From the NCBI GenBank assembly GCA_900543885.1, contig UQTA01000072.1, forward strand, positions 1 to 16,405: a stretch of DNA of 16,405 bases, in the 5' to 3' direction. Below are positions 6,860-13,272 of the stretch, in pieces. The first letter of the stretch is position 1. Every line of letters starts with the position of its first letter. The notes beneath the pieces were generated by a model. It did no database searches. It had not been told where the DNA came from and saw only the letters and a list, made by a program, of their open reading frames with translations. A program made the translations under genes and the position numbers. Source of the DNA: an uncultured Clostridium sp. (GTDB taxonomy: Bacteria > Bacillota > Clostridia > Lachnospirales > Lachnospiraceae).

Positions 6860-8678
6860 TTTCATCATCCCTTTTCTGTTTTGCTTCTTTGCGTTTCTTA
6901 ACAATCTTTACTGCAAATACCACTGCTGCAATAACAGCCGCCAGGATCACACCACCGGCAGCCAGACGCAGCTTATTACCAGCCACGGAATCTGTCTGAC
7001 CGGATACATCCATATCTTCCGGCATATCCATATTCCAGTCTTCTTCTGCCTCTTCATTAACCAATAAAGTCAGTTCTTTTTCCACTGGTTCTGCCGGCTG
7101 ACCATTTTCATCTTCGTAGTTGATGATCACCTTGACGGTTCCGTCATCCGTAGTAGCTGCAATACCAGAAAGCATGGTATCTACATTTCCTGTTTCGCCC
7201 GGTTTGATATTTCCCACATAATAATCTGTTGGTTTAATGGAATCTGCTTCAAAATTAACAGTTACATTATAAAGAATTACTTTTCCTGTGTTGTTGATGC
7301 CAAACATAACATTAGACTCAGAGCCTACAGTCATGGAATCCGGCATTACATCCATATTGCTGGTACTCAGTCTTGCATACTGCTTAACCGGAATATCCAC
7401 GATAATGCTCTCTTCTGCATTTTTAAATTCCGGGCTGTCATATTTTTCTTTTACTGTAATACCATAGGAACGCTGGTCTACTCCTGCTTTGGCTGTAAAA
7501 CGTGCCCGTACCTCAGTACTCTCTCCTGGTGCCAGGGAATTGACTACTTTAGAAGCAGTTCCGCTTTCCGTAGTGAATACAGCACTGTCTGAAACTTTTT
7601 CTGACTCCAGATTAAATAAAATATTACTTGCAGGCACTGTGGAAGAGGCATTTTTCATACTTAGTATAAGATCAAACTCTTCTCCTGCATATACATCTGC
7701 AGGTTCCGTGCGATAACTGTCTACGATCACCCGGGCTTTGGTACGGTCATTGGCATCAAAATCCCTAAGATCATCTTCCTTGTCCTTAGATACTACATGA
7801 ACAAAAAATGTATTTTCTTCTGTATGAAGATCGCCCTCAGAGCTTAAACGGAAGGTAATGGTAAATTTAATAGGGTAATATCCGGTGTATGAATCTTTTC
7901 GGATCGCCATACTGTAATGTGCCGAAACACTTTCCCCTGACTGGATCCGGTCATAAGTACGGTCATAATTGCCGTCATTGATCTCAAAGGGGAACTTTTT
8001 ATCATCCTCAGATAACTCCATGGATATGGTAACATCCTGAGCCGTTGTCTCCCGTTTATTGCGGAAATTCACATCAAAATCAAGGACATTAGGATAAACA
8101 CCTCTTGGTGTTGACTGATTCTCTCCTACTACAAAGTAATTTCCCTCTTTTTTGTCTTCTTCGTCATCTGCAGAAGATGATGTACTGGAAGAGATCCATA
8201 TATTAATGTAATCTACATCTGAACCGCCATCCCACTCTAACTGGATGGGAATACTGTAATAGCCTTGTCCTGCATCACGACGCACTCTGGCAGACAGAGA
8301 AACACTTTTTACATTTCCTGCTTTGATATTTCCCACATGTTTTGCAGTAAATGTGGTCTCCATGATCTCAAATGGATAATAATCAATGGTGTAATCGCTG
8401 TCTCCTTTGCTTTCGATCTGTTGGAAATCACTGGTTTCAAGAAGGCTGACCCGCAGATTGTTCATATCTTCATCTGTAGCACGGACACGGAAGGAAATGC
8501 TCATGGATTTTCCGATATTTCCCCTTGGCGCCTTCGTTGTAAATATGTAATCGTTGCTGCTGGCATTTGTATTATAACCCAGCTTAAAATCACTGGCATA
8601 GGCACTTAAGCAGCTGACAGCGGCAAATATCCATACCGCTGCTAAAAACGCCATTCTTTTCCATACACTGTTTCTCAT
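6846..8678 (-). CDS. Single-span surface protein with four Ig-like/CARDB-like domains, ABC-cassette partner
   Basis: About 610 residues. A signal peptide (positively charged MRNSVWKRM, hydrophobic core, likely cleavage after SAYA, residue 30) leads into an extracellular region. This can be divided into four beta-sandwich-like segments at roughly 35-180, 185-300, 315-435 and 440-545, then an acidic linker, one membrane helix (572-594) and a basic tail. Segments 3 and 4 resemble CARDB/NEW3-type domains (AGEEFDLILSMKNAS; VMFGINNTGKVILYNVTV). Segments 1 and 2 look like duplicates of each other. Residue numbers assume a GTG start at 8684. That GTG gives a 4-bp overlap with the ATPase gene but only 3 nt from AGGAG, so I prefer the ATG at 8678 (9-nt spacing). 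It lies between the ATPase and permease genes and overlaps the permease start, so it probably acts as an extracytoplasmic partner of the transporter. That role is inferred from context; I cannot name the function. Confidence 0.85.
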   Translation of the reverse strand: MRNSVWKRMAFLAAVWIFAAVSCLSAYASDFKLGYNTNASSNDYIFTTKAPRGNIGKSMSISFRVRATDEDMNNLRVSLLETSDFQQIESKGDSDYTIDYYPFEIMETTFTAKHVGNIKAGNVKSVSLSARVRRDAGQGYYSIPIQLEWDGGSDVDYINIWISSSTSSSADDEEDKKEGNYFVVGENQSTPRGVYPNVLDFDVNFRNKRETTAQDVTISMELSEDDKKFPFEINDGNYDRTYDRIQSGESVSAHYSMAIRKDSYTGYYPIKFTITFRLSSEGDLHTEENTFFVHVVSKDKEDDLRDFDANDRTKARVIVDSYRTEPADVYAGEEFDLILSMKNASSTVPASNILFNLESEKVSDSAVFTTESGTASKVVNSLAPGESTEVRARFTAKAGVDQRSYGITVKEKYDSPEFKNAEESIIVDIPVKQYARLSTSNMDVMPDSMTVGSESNVMFGINNTGKVILYNVTVNFEADSIKPTDYYVGNIKPGETGNVDTMLSGIAATTDDGTVKVIINYEDENGQPAEPVEKELTLLVNEEAEEDWNMDMPEDMDVSGQTDSVAGNKLRLAAGGVILAAVIAAVVFAVKIVKKRKEAKQKRDDENEIS

Positions 8679-8680
8679 TT

Positions 8681-9403
8681 TCACTCTCTCCTCTGACCCA
8701 CTTCTATATTTACGATCTTGCCATCTACGATCCGTATCCGGCGGTCTGCATAAGAAGCAAGATGATCATCATGGGTAACCATAACAAGGGTCTGATTTTG
8801 CTCCTTTACAATTCTTTGCATTAGCTGCAGTACTTCCATTGTCGTCTTTGAATCCAGGTTTCCTGTAGGTTCATCCGCAAAGATGATCTGCGGCTTTACA
8901 ACTAAAGCTCTGGCAATCCCCACTCTCTGCTGCTGGCCGCCTGACATCTGGTTTGGCATATGCTTTTCCTGCTTTTCTACACCTACTAATTCCATGTATT
9001 CTCTGGCTTTTTTCAGGCGTTCTTTCTTTTGGACACCACGAAATGCCAGAGGAAGAGCCACATTCTCAATAGCATTCATGGTATTTAAAAGATTGTAAGA
9101 CTGAAAAATGAATCCTACTTTTTCCCGTCTGAAAGCTACCAGCTGCTTTTCTGTTAATTTTTCTATATGTACATTTCCAATAAGGATCTCGCCCTTTGTT
9201 GGCTTTTCCAGTCCTGCCAGCATATTTAAAAGGGTCGATTTGCCGGAACCTGAAGTTCCTACAATAGCTACAAACTCCCCCTTTGGTATCTCAAAACTGA
9301 CGCCGTTTAATGCGCGGACTTTCGTTTCTCCTACCCGGTATATCTTATAAAGGTCTTTTACGCGGATGACCGCAGACGCTTTTTTCGGATCTTCTATATT
9401 CAC
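8681..9403 (-). CDS. ABC transporter ATP-binding protein, MacB/LolD family
   Basis: A 240-residue nucleotide-binding subunit of normal length. Walker A is GTSGSGKST, the Q-loop is FIFQSYNLL, the signature is SGGQQQR, Walker B is IIFADEPTGNLD (the DEPTGNLDS wording typical of the MacB/LolD/FtsE group), and the H-loop is VMVTHD. It would hydrolyse ATP on the cytoplasmic face to power the FtsX-type permease encoded two genes downstream. Start is GTG at 9401-9403, with AAGGAGAG 9 nt upstream and no better ATG. First gene of a three-gene operon with overlapping junctions (ATPase, surface protein, permease). An extended -10 promoter lies about 40 bp upstream. Confidence 0.95.
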   Translation of the reverse strand: MNIEDPKKASAVIRVKDLYKIYRVGETKVRALNGVSFEIPKGEFVAIVGTSGSGKSTLLNMLAGLEKPTKGEILIGNVHIEKLTEKQLVAFRREKVGFIFQSYNLLNTMNAIENVALPLAFRGVQKKERLKKAREYMELVGVEKQEKHMPNQMSGGQQQRVGIARALVVKPQIIFADEPTGNLDSKTTMEVLQLMQRIVKEQNQTLVMVTHDDHLASYADRRIRIVDGKIVNIEVGQRRE

Positions 9404-9443
9404 AAAACAGAACTCTCCTTCTTGTTTATTTTGCTTTGCGCTA

Positions 9444-9471
9444 ATTATAGCACAATAAGCCTTAATAGGCT
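9444..9471 (-). promoter_or_regulatory. Promoter of the ABC cassette with overlapping palindrome
   Basis: On the minus strand a consensus TATAAT (9444-9449) is preceded by TG in the extended -10 position (TGCTATAAT). There is no good -35 hexamer. In its place is an inverted repeat, arms AGCCT and AGGCT separated by four bases (9458-9471). An extended -10 with a poor -35 covered by a dyad suggests a regulated promoter, but the regulator is not in view. Confidence 0.55.
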
Positions 9472-9530
9472 CTCTGTTTTTCCTTGAAAGTTCCTTAAAT
9501 ATTTCTTACTCTGTTATCGTGAGGGTATTT

Positions 9531-9681
9531 GTTACAGTTCAGCCTTGCATCTTCTTGCCCGCTTGCAGCGGACAAGAAGCTTTGGGCGTCTGCCTTATGA
9601 AGATTTAGAGTCAAAAGCACTTATGAAAACAAGTTTTCAATGTGTTTTTGACTCTAAATCTTCGCAAGGCTGAACTGTTAT
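9531..9681. repeat. Intergenic inverted-repeat element, three-way-junction type (copy 2)
   Basis: The outer arms are 18 bp: GTTACAGTTCAGCCTTGC at 9531-9548 and its near-perfect complement at 9664-9681 (16 of 18). Inside are two hairpins. One at 9551-9579 pairs CTTCTTG with CAAGAAG and CCGC with GCGG. A longer one at 9599-9663 has 22-bp arms with a single G-U-type mismatch, capped by a further 7-bp TGAAAAC/GTTTTCA stem. The whole element could fold as a cloverleaf-like RNA or DNA cruciform. It lies between the divergent ABC-cassette and pyrB promoters. Its ends share GTTAC(A/T)GTTCA with the element at 5334-5467. No transposase or coding capacity. Confidence 0.75.
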
Positions 9682-9711
9682 ATAATTTTTTACATTTTTC
9701 TATAATTGTGC

Positions 9712-9740
9712 TTGACTTCCAACCGCTTTTGTGTAAGAAT
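9712..9740 (+). promoter_or_regulatory. Predicted pyrBI promoter
   Basis: TTGACT at 9712-9717, then 16 nt to TAAGAA (9734-9739), or 17 nt to AAGAAT. The -35 is strong and the -10 weak. Transcription would start near 9747, leaving a leader of about 105 nt. The leader contains small hairpins GGCAC/GTGCC (9748-9752/9760-9764) and CACTG/CAGTG (9788-9792/9796-9800). Upstream TATAAT strings at 9681 and 9701 lack matching -35 boxes. I see no PyrR-binding loop or U-tract attenuator. Confidence 0.5.
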
Positions 9741-9854
9741 ATCTCAAGGCACAAAATCAGTGCCATTCTGGCTAAGATCAGCTGTCGCACTGGTTCAGTG
9801 TTATAGTATTTCCCAAAATCATGTAATTGAATATAAAAGGCAAAGGAGAATCAC

Positions 9855-10778
9855 ATGAGACACTTATTGAATCCCTTAGACTTCTCTGTGGAGGAGATTG
9901 ATGATCTTCTGGCGCTGGCACGGGATATTGAGAATAACCTTCCAAAATATGCCCACGTCTGCGACGGCAAGAAGCTGGCTACATTATTCTATGAGCCAAG
10001 TACCCGTACACGTTTAAGCTTTGAAGCTGCTATGTTAAACCTTGGCGGTAATGTTTTAGGTTTTTCATCTGCTAACTCCAGTTCTGCAGCAAAAGGCGAA
10101 AGCGTTGCTGATACCATCCGCATGATTTCCTGCTATGCAGATATCTGCGCTATGCGTCATCCAAAAGAAGGCGCTGCTTATGTAGCTGCCCAGAAGGCAC
10201 GTATCCCTGTCATCAACGCAGGTGACGGCGGACATCAGCATCCAACACAGACTTTAACAGACCTTATGACTATCCGTTCCTTAAAGGGACGTCTGGACAA
10301 CTTAACCATCGGTCTTTGCGGCGACTTAAAGTTCGGTCGTACTGTTCACTCCCTGATCAACGCTATGGTCCGTTATCCGGGTGTAAAATTTGTGCTCATC
10401 TCCCCGCCTGAACTTCGCATTCCTGACAGCATCCGTGAGGATGTTCTGGTTGCAAACAACATTCCATTTGAAGAGATCGGCAGTCTGGATGATTCCATCG
10501 GTCAGCTGGATATCCTGTACATGACTCGTGTACAGAAAGAGCGTTTCTTCAACGAAGAAGATTACATCCGCTTAAAAGACTGCTACATCTTAGACAAAAA
10601 GAGAATGTCTATGGCAAAAGACGATATGTTCGTTCTTCATCCGCTTCCAAGAGTAAATGAGATTTCTGTTGAAGTAGATGATGACCCAAGAGCTGCTTAC
10701 TTTAAACAGGCACAGTACGGCGTATATGTTCGTATGGCTCTGATCATGACATTACTGGAGGTAGAAAAGCCATGTTAA
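9855..10778 (+). CDS. pyrB: Aspartate carbamoyltransferase catalytic chain
   Basis: Condenses carbamoyl phosphate with L-aspartate to N-carbamoyl-aspartate, the committed step of pyrimidine synthesis; cytoplasmic. The 307 residues match the family length. FYEPSTRTRLSFEAAM (about 46-61) is the carbamoyl-phosphate motif, with the ATCase form STRTRLSFE and not the ornithine-transcarbamylase form. HPTQTLTDL and HPLPRV(NE) are further active-site segments. AAGGAG lies 6 nt before the ATG. The gene overlaps pyrI by 7 bp (ATGTTAA), so the catalytic and regulatory chains are translationally coupled, suggesting a dodecameric E. coli-like enzyme. Confidence 0.98.
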   Translation: MRHLLNPLDFSVEEIDDLLALARDIENNLPKYAHVCDGKKLATLFYEPSTRTRLSFEAAMLNLGGNVLGFSSANSSSAAKGESVADTIRMISCYADICAMRHPKEGAAYVAAQKARIPVINAGDGGHQHPTQTLTDLMTIRSLKGRLDNLTIGLCGDLKFGRTVHSLINAMVRYPGVKFVLISPPELRIPDSIREDVLVANNIPFEEIGSLDDSIGQLDILYMTRVQKERFFNEEDYIRLKDCYILDKKRMSMAKDDMFVLHPLPRVNEISVEVDDDPRAAYFKQAQYGVYVRMALIMTLLEVEKPC

Positions 10779-11203
10779 ATATCAGCGGATTAAAAGAAGG
10801 AATCGTACTTGACCACATCGAGGCCGGAAAGAGCCTGGATATCTACTACCACTTAGGTCTTGACAAATTAGACTGCCAGGTAGCTGTTATCAAGAATGCA
10901 CGAAGCAATAAAATGGGCCGCAAGGACATCATCAAGATTGAAGGCGGACTGGATAAGGTTGATCTGGATATCTTAGGATACATTGATCACAATATCACTG
11001 TTAATATTATCAAAGATGACCGCATTGCAGAGAAGAAAGCATTAAAGCTGCCTAAGAAGATCACCAATGTGATCCACTGCAAGAATCCTCGCTGCATCAC
11101 CTCTATTGAGCAGGAACTTCCACATATCTTCTATCTTAGCGATGAGAAGACAGAAACATATCGCTGCCAGTATTGCGAAGAAAAATACAGCGACTTTAAA
11201 TAA
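10772..11203 (+). CDS. pyrI: Aspartate carbamoyltransferase regulatory chain
   Basis: A 143-residue PyrI with an N-terminal nucleotide-binding domain (LNISGLKEGIVLDHIEAGKS) and a C-terminal zinc domain. The four cysteines are visible as CKNPRC and CQYC, the same C-x4-C...C-x2-C spacing as the E. coli chain. It links catalytic trimers and carries CTP/ATP allosteric control in the family. GGAGG lies 10 nt before the ATG, within the end of pyrB. It is followed 13 bp later by a strong terminator, so pyrBI is a two-gene transcript; other pyr genes are not in this window. Confidence 0.97.
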   Translation: MLNISGLKEGIVLDHIEAGKSLDIYYHLGLDKLDCQVAVIKNARSNKMGRKDIIKIEGGLDKVDLDILGYIDHNITVNIIKDDRIAEKKALKLPKKITNVIHCKNPRCITSIEQELPHIFYLSDEKTETYRCQYCEEKYSDFK

Positions 11204-11216
11204 GATATAAGCTTTT

Positions 11217-11242
11217 CCCCCACCAAATGGTGGGGGATTTTT
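11217..11242 (+). terminator. Rho-independent terminator of pyrBI
   Basis: A perfect 8-bp stem, CCCCCACC (11217-11224) and GGTGGGGG (11229-11236), with an AAAT loop, followed by ATTTTT. It sits 13 bp after the pyrI stop codon. Confidence 0.95.
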
Positions 11243-11263
11243 AAGTTAAAGGATATTTACAAT

Positions 11264-11312
11264 AAAAAAGACCAGGTATATCCATTTTTACGGATAACTG
11301 CCTAGTCTTTTT
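11264..11312. terminator. Bidirectional terminator between pyrI and the glyoxalase-like gene
   Basis: An inverted repeat with A-rich 5' and T-rich 3' flanks: AAAAAAGACCAGG...TATCC pairs with GGATA...CCTAGTCTTTTT with small bulges. Read on either strand the hairpin ends in a T tract. On the minus strand it lies 14 bp after the stop of the VOC gene and should end that transcript; on the plus strand it backs up the pyrI terminator. Confidence 0.75.
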
Positions 11313-11326
11313 CTATCTCATCTCTC

Positions 11327-11695
11327 CTACTTATGCTCTGGCACGATCTCGATCCAGTAGCCGTCCGGATCTGTGATGAAGTAAATTCCCATTGCCGGGT
11401 TTTCGTAGCAGATGCAGCCCATTTCTTCATGTTTTCTGTGGATTCCCTCATAGTCATCTACATGAAAAGCCAGGTGAAATTCACATTCACCCAGATTGTA
11501 AGGCTCTGTACGGTCTTTTAACCAGGTCAGTTCCAGTGTAAAATCTGAAATTCCATCTCCTAAATAAACCAGCTTAAAGGAGCCATCAGAAGCATCTTTC
11601 TCTCTCACTGGTTCCAAACCTAAAGCTTCTTTATAAAAAGCAAGGCTCTTATTAAGATCTAATACATTAAAATTGAAGTGATTAAATTTGATCAT
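11327..11695 (-). CDS. VOC superfamily protein, glyoxalase I-like
   Basis: A 122-residue cytoplasmic protein with the duplicated beta-alpha-beta-beta-beta fold of the vicinal-oxygen-chelate family. The pattern matches glyoxalase I: HFNFNVLDLNKSLAFY at the start, LELTW, FHLAFHVDD, FITDPDGYWIEIVPE at the end, giving candidate metal ligands His, Glu, His and Glu at the expected places. Glyoxalase I isomerises the methylglyoxal-thiol hemithioacetal to a lactoyl-thioester, detoxifying methylglyoxal; the thiol used in Clostridia is uncertain, so the substrate is inference. I chose the ATG at 11695 (AGGTGG 7 nt upstream; the protein begins MIKFNHF as in relatives). An ATG at 11719 has AGGAG only 3 nt away, and that AGGAG borders a 7-bp hairpin (11726-11748). 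Single-gene transcript. Confidence 0.85.
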   Translation of the reverse strand: MIKFNHFNFNVLDLNKSLAFYKEALGLEPVREKDASDGSFKLVYLGDGISDFTLELTWLKDRTEPYNLGECEFHLAFHVDDYEGIHRKHEEMGCICYENPAMGIYFITDPDGYWIEIVPEHK

Positions 11696-11762
11696 CAAAC
11701 ATCCACCTTTCTGGATCATGTGCTCCTGGAATCTTTTTTCAATTCCAGTCCTTCATTATTTA

Positions 11763-11798
11763 TAAATATATCCCCTGAACATACAGGGGATATATTTA
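11763..11798 (-). terminator. Probable terminator hairpin downstream of serS
   Basis: A perfect 15-bp inverted repeat (11763-11777 and 11784-11798) with a 6-nt loop and a central CCCCTG/CAGGGG core. On the minus strand it starts 13 bp after the serS stop. The downstream arm is AT-rich (ATATATTTATAAA) and lacks a clean U tract, so efficiency is uncertain. Confidence 0.65.
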
Positions 11799-11811
11799 TG
11801 TTATTATTTTA

Positions 11812-13107
11812 TTACTTATTCTTCTTTGGAACCATAGCTTCCATACCGCCCATATAAGGTCTTAATACCTCTGGGATACGTACAGAACCGTCAGCCTGCA
11901 GATTGTTCTCTAAGAATGCGATCAGCATACGTGGCGGAGCTACTACTGTGTTGTTTAAGGTGTGAGCCAGATACTTGGTTCCATCTTCACCCTGAACACG
12001 GATCTTTAAGCGGCGTGCCTGAGCATCACCTAAGTTAGAGCAGCTTCCTACTTCAAAATACTTCTTCTGTCTTGGGGACCAAGCCTCTACGTCACAGGAC
12101 TTAACCTTTAAGTCAGCAAGATCACCAGAGCAGCACTCTAAGGTTCTTACAGGAATATCCATAGAGCGGAACAGATCTACAGTGTTCTGCCACAGCTTGT
12201 CATACCACATTGGGCTTTCTTCCGGCTTGCAGACAACGATCATTTCCTGCTTCTCAAACTGATGGATACGGTATACACCTCTCTCTTCGATTCCGTGAGC
12301 ACCTTTCTCCTTACGGAAGCATGGAGAATAACTGGTCAGTGTCAGAGGAAGCTGTGTTTCTGGAGTAATGGTATCAATAAACTTTCCGATCATGGAATGT
12401 TCGCTGGTACCGATCAGATACAGATCTTCTCCCTCGATCTTGTACATCATGGCATCCATTTCAGCGAAACTCATAACACCGGTTACTACGTTGCTACGGA
12501 TCATGAAAGGTGGTACACAGTAAGTAAATCCACGGTTGATCATGAAATCTCTTGCATATGCAATAACAGCAGAATGAAGTCTTGCAATATCACCCATTAA
12601 GTAGTAGAAACCATTTCCTGCTACTCTTCTTGCTGCATCTAAGTCAATTCCGTTAAAGCTTTCCATAATATCTGTGTGATATGGAATCTCGAAATCCGGA
12701 ACAACTGGCTCACCGAAACGTTCAATCTCTACGTTCTGGCTGTCATCTTTACCGATCGGTACACTTGGATCAATGATATTTGGAATAGTCATCATGATCT
12801 TTAAGATCTTTTCAGAAAGCTCTGCTTCCTTTGCCTCTAATTCAGTCAGTCTTGCAGAATTAGCACTTACCTGCTTCTTAACTTCTTCTGCTTCTTCTTT
12901 CTTTCCCTGGCCCATAAGAGCACCGATCTGTTTGGACAGTTTATTTCTGCTGGCTCTTAAGTCATCTGCTTCCTTCTGGGTAGTACGGTTTTCTGCATCT
13001 AATGCGATCACCTCATCTACCAGCGGCAGCTTGCTGTCCTGGAATTTATTTTTAATGTTCTGCTTTACGATGTCTGGATTTTCTCTGACAAACTTTAAAT
13101 CTAACAT
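11812..13107 (-). CDS. serS: Seryl-tRNA synthetase
   Basis: A 431-residue class-II aminoacyl-tRNA synthetase charging tRNA-Ser (and tRNA-Sec where present). The N-terminal coiled-coil tRNA arm spans about residues 25-105; the catalytic core follows with GTSEHSMIGKF (233-243), motif 2 around 264-290 (FRKEKGAHG, RIHQFEKQEM), EVGSCSN (352-358) and motif 3 from 384 to about 415 (TLNNTVVAPPRM, ENN, IPEVLRPYMGG). Motifs 2 and 3 deviate from the common bacterial wording (FRSEAGSAGRDTRG and NGSGLAVGR). The core segments are still all present, so it should be active. Start ATG has AGGAGG 6 nt upstream. Leader about 90 nt; no T-box seen. Confidence 0.97.
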   Translation of the reverse strand: MLDLKFVRENPDIVKQNIKNKFQDSKLPLVDEVIALDAENRTTQKEADDLRASRNKLSKQIGALMGQGKKEEAEEVKKQVSANSARLTELEAKEAELSEKILKIMMTIPNIIDPSVPIGKDDSQNVEIERFGEPVVPDFEIPYHTDIMESFNGIDLDAARRVAGNGFYYLMGDIARLHSAVIAYARDFMINRGFTYCVPPFMIRSNVVTGVMSFAEMDAMMYKIEGEDLYLIGTSEHSMIGKFIDTITPETQLPLTLTSYSPCFRKEKGAHGIEERGVYRIHQFEKQEMIVVCKPEESPMWYDKLWQNTVDLFRSMDIPVRTLECCSGDLADLKVKSCDVEAWSPRQKKYFEVGSCSNLGDAQARRLKIRVQGEDGTKYLAHTLNNTVVAPPRMLIAFLENNLQADGSVRIPEVLRPYMGGMEAMVPKKNK

Positions 13108-13199
13108 GATACTCCTCCTGGATTTTCATTTCCTTAATTATATAGCGATCCTTTTCATAACATATACAACCATATGCCATAATTCGCCAACTGCTATTG

Positions 13200-13228
13200 A
13201 GTATATAACATTTTATCAAGATTGAAAA
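13200..13228 (-). promoter_or_regulatory. Predicted serS promoter
   Basis: Minus strand TTTTCA (13223-13228), a 17-nt spacer and TATACT (13200-13205). The -35 matches the consensus at four of six positions. The resulting leader is too short for a T-box riboswitch. Confidence 0.5.
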
Positions 13229-13243
13229 GACTTTTTTGCGTTT

Positions 13244-13272
13244 AAAAAGGTTTAAAAAAGCTAAAAACCTTT
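13244..13272 (-). terminator. Weak terminator-like hairpin after the pyridoxamine kinase gene
   Basis: Minus strand AAAGGTTT (13265-13272, overlapping the stop codon) can pair with AAACCTTT (13246-13253), followed by only two more Ts before AAACGC. Low GC and an interrupted U tract make this uncertain. Confidence 0.35.

Noticed and set aside
6860..6904. Longer N-terminus for the MacB-like permease (start at 6904)
   Set aside because: It would overlap the surface-protein gene by 59 bp, adds a charged non-conserved stretch and lacks a ribosome-binding site at suitable spacing; 6859 fits better.
5334..9681. A complete composite transposon carrying the ABC cassette
   Set aside because: No transposase, no obvious target-site duplication next to the element ends, and base composition like the neighbours; only the weaker bracketing observation is reported.
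9681..9854. PyrR-type attenuator before pyrB
   Set aside because: No PyrR-binding loop consensus and no alternative antiterminator/terminator pair with a U tract was found.
13108..13270. T-box riboswitch upstream of serS
   Set aside because: The predicted leader is only about 90 nt and lacks the T-box sequence and the specifier stem-loop, which need roughly 200 nt or more.
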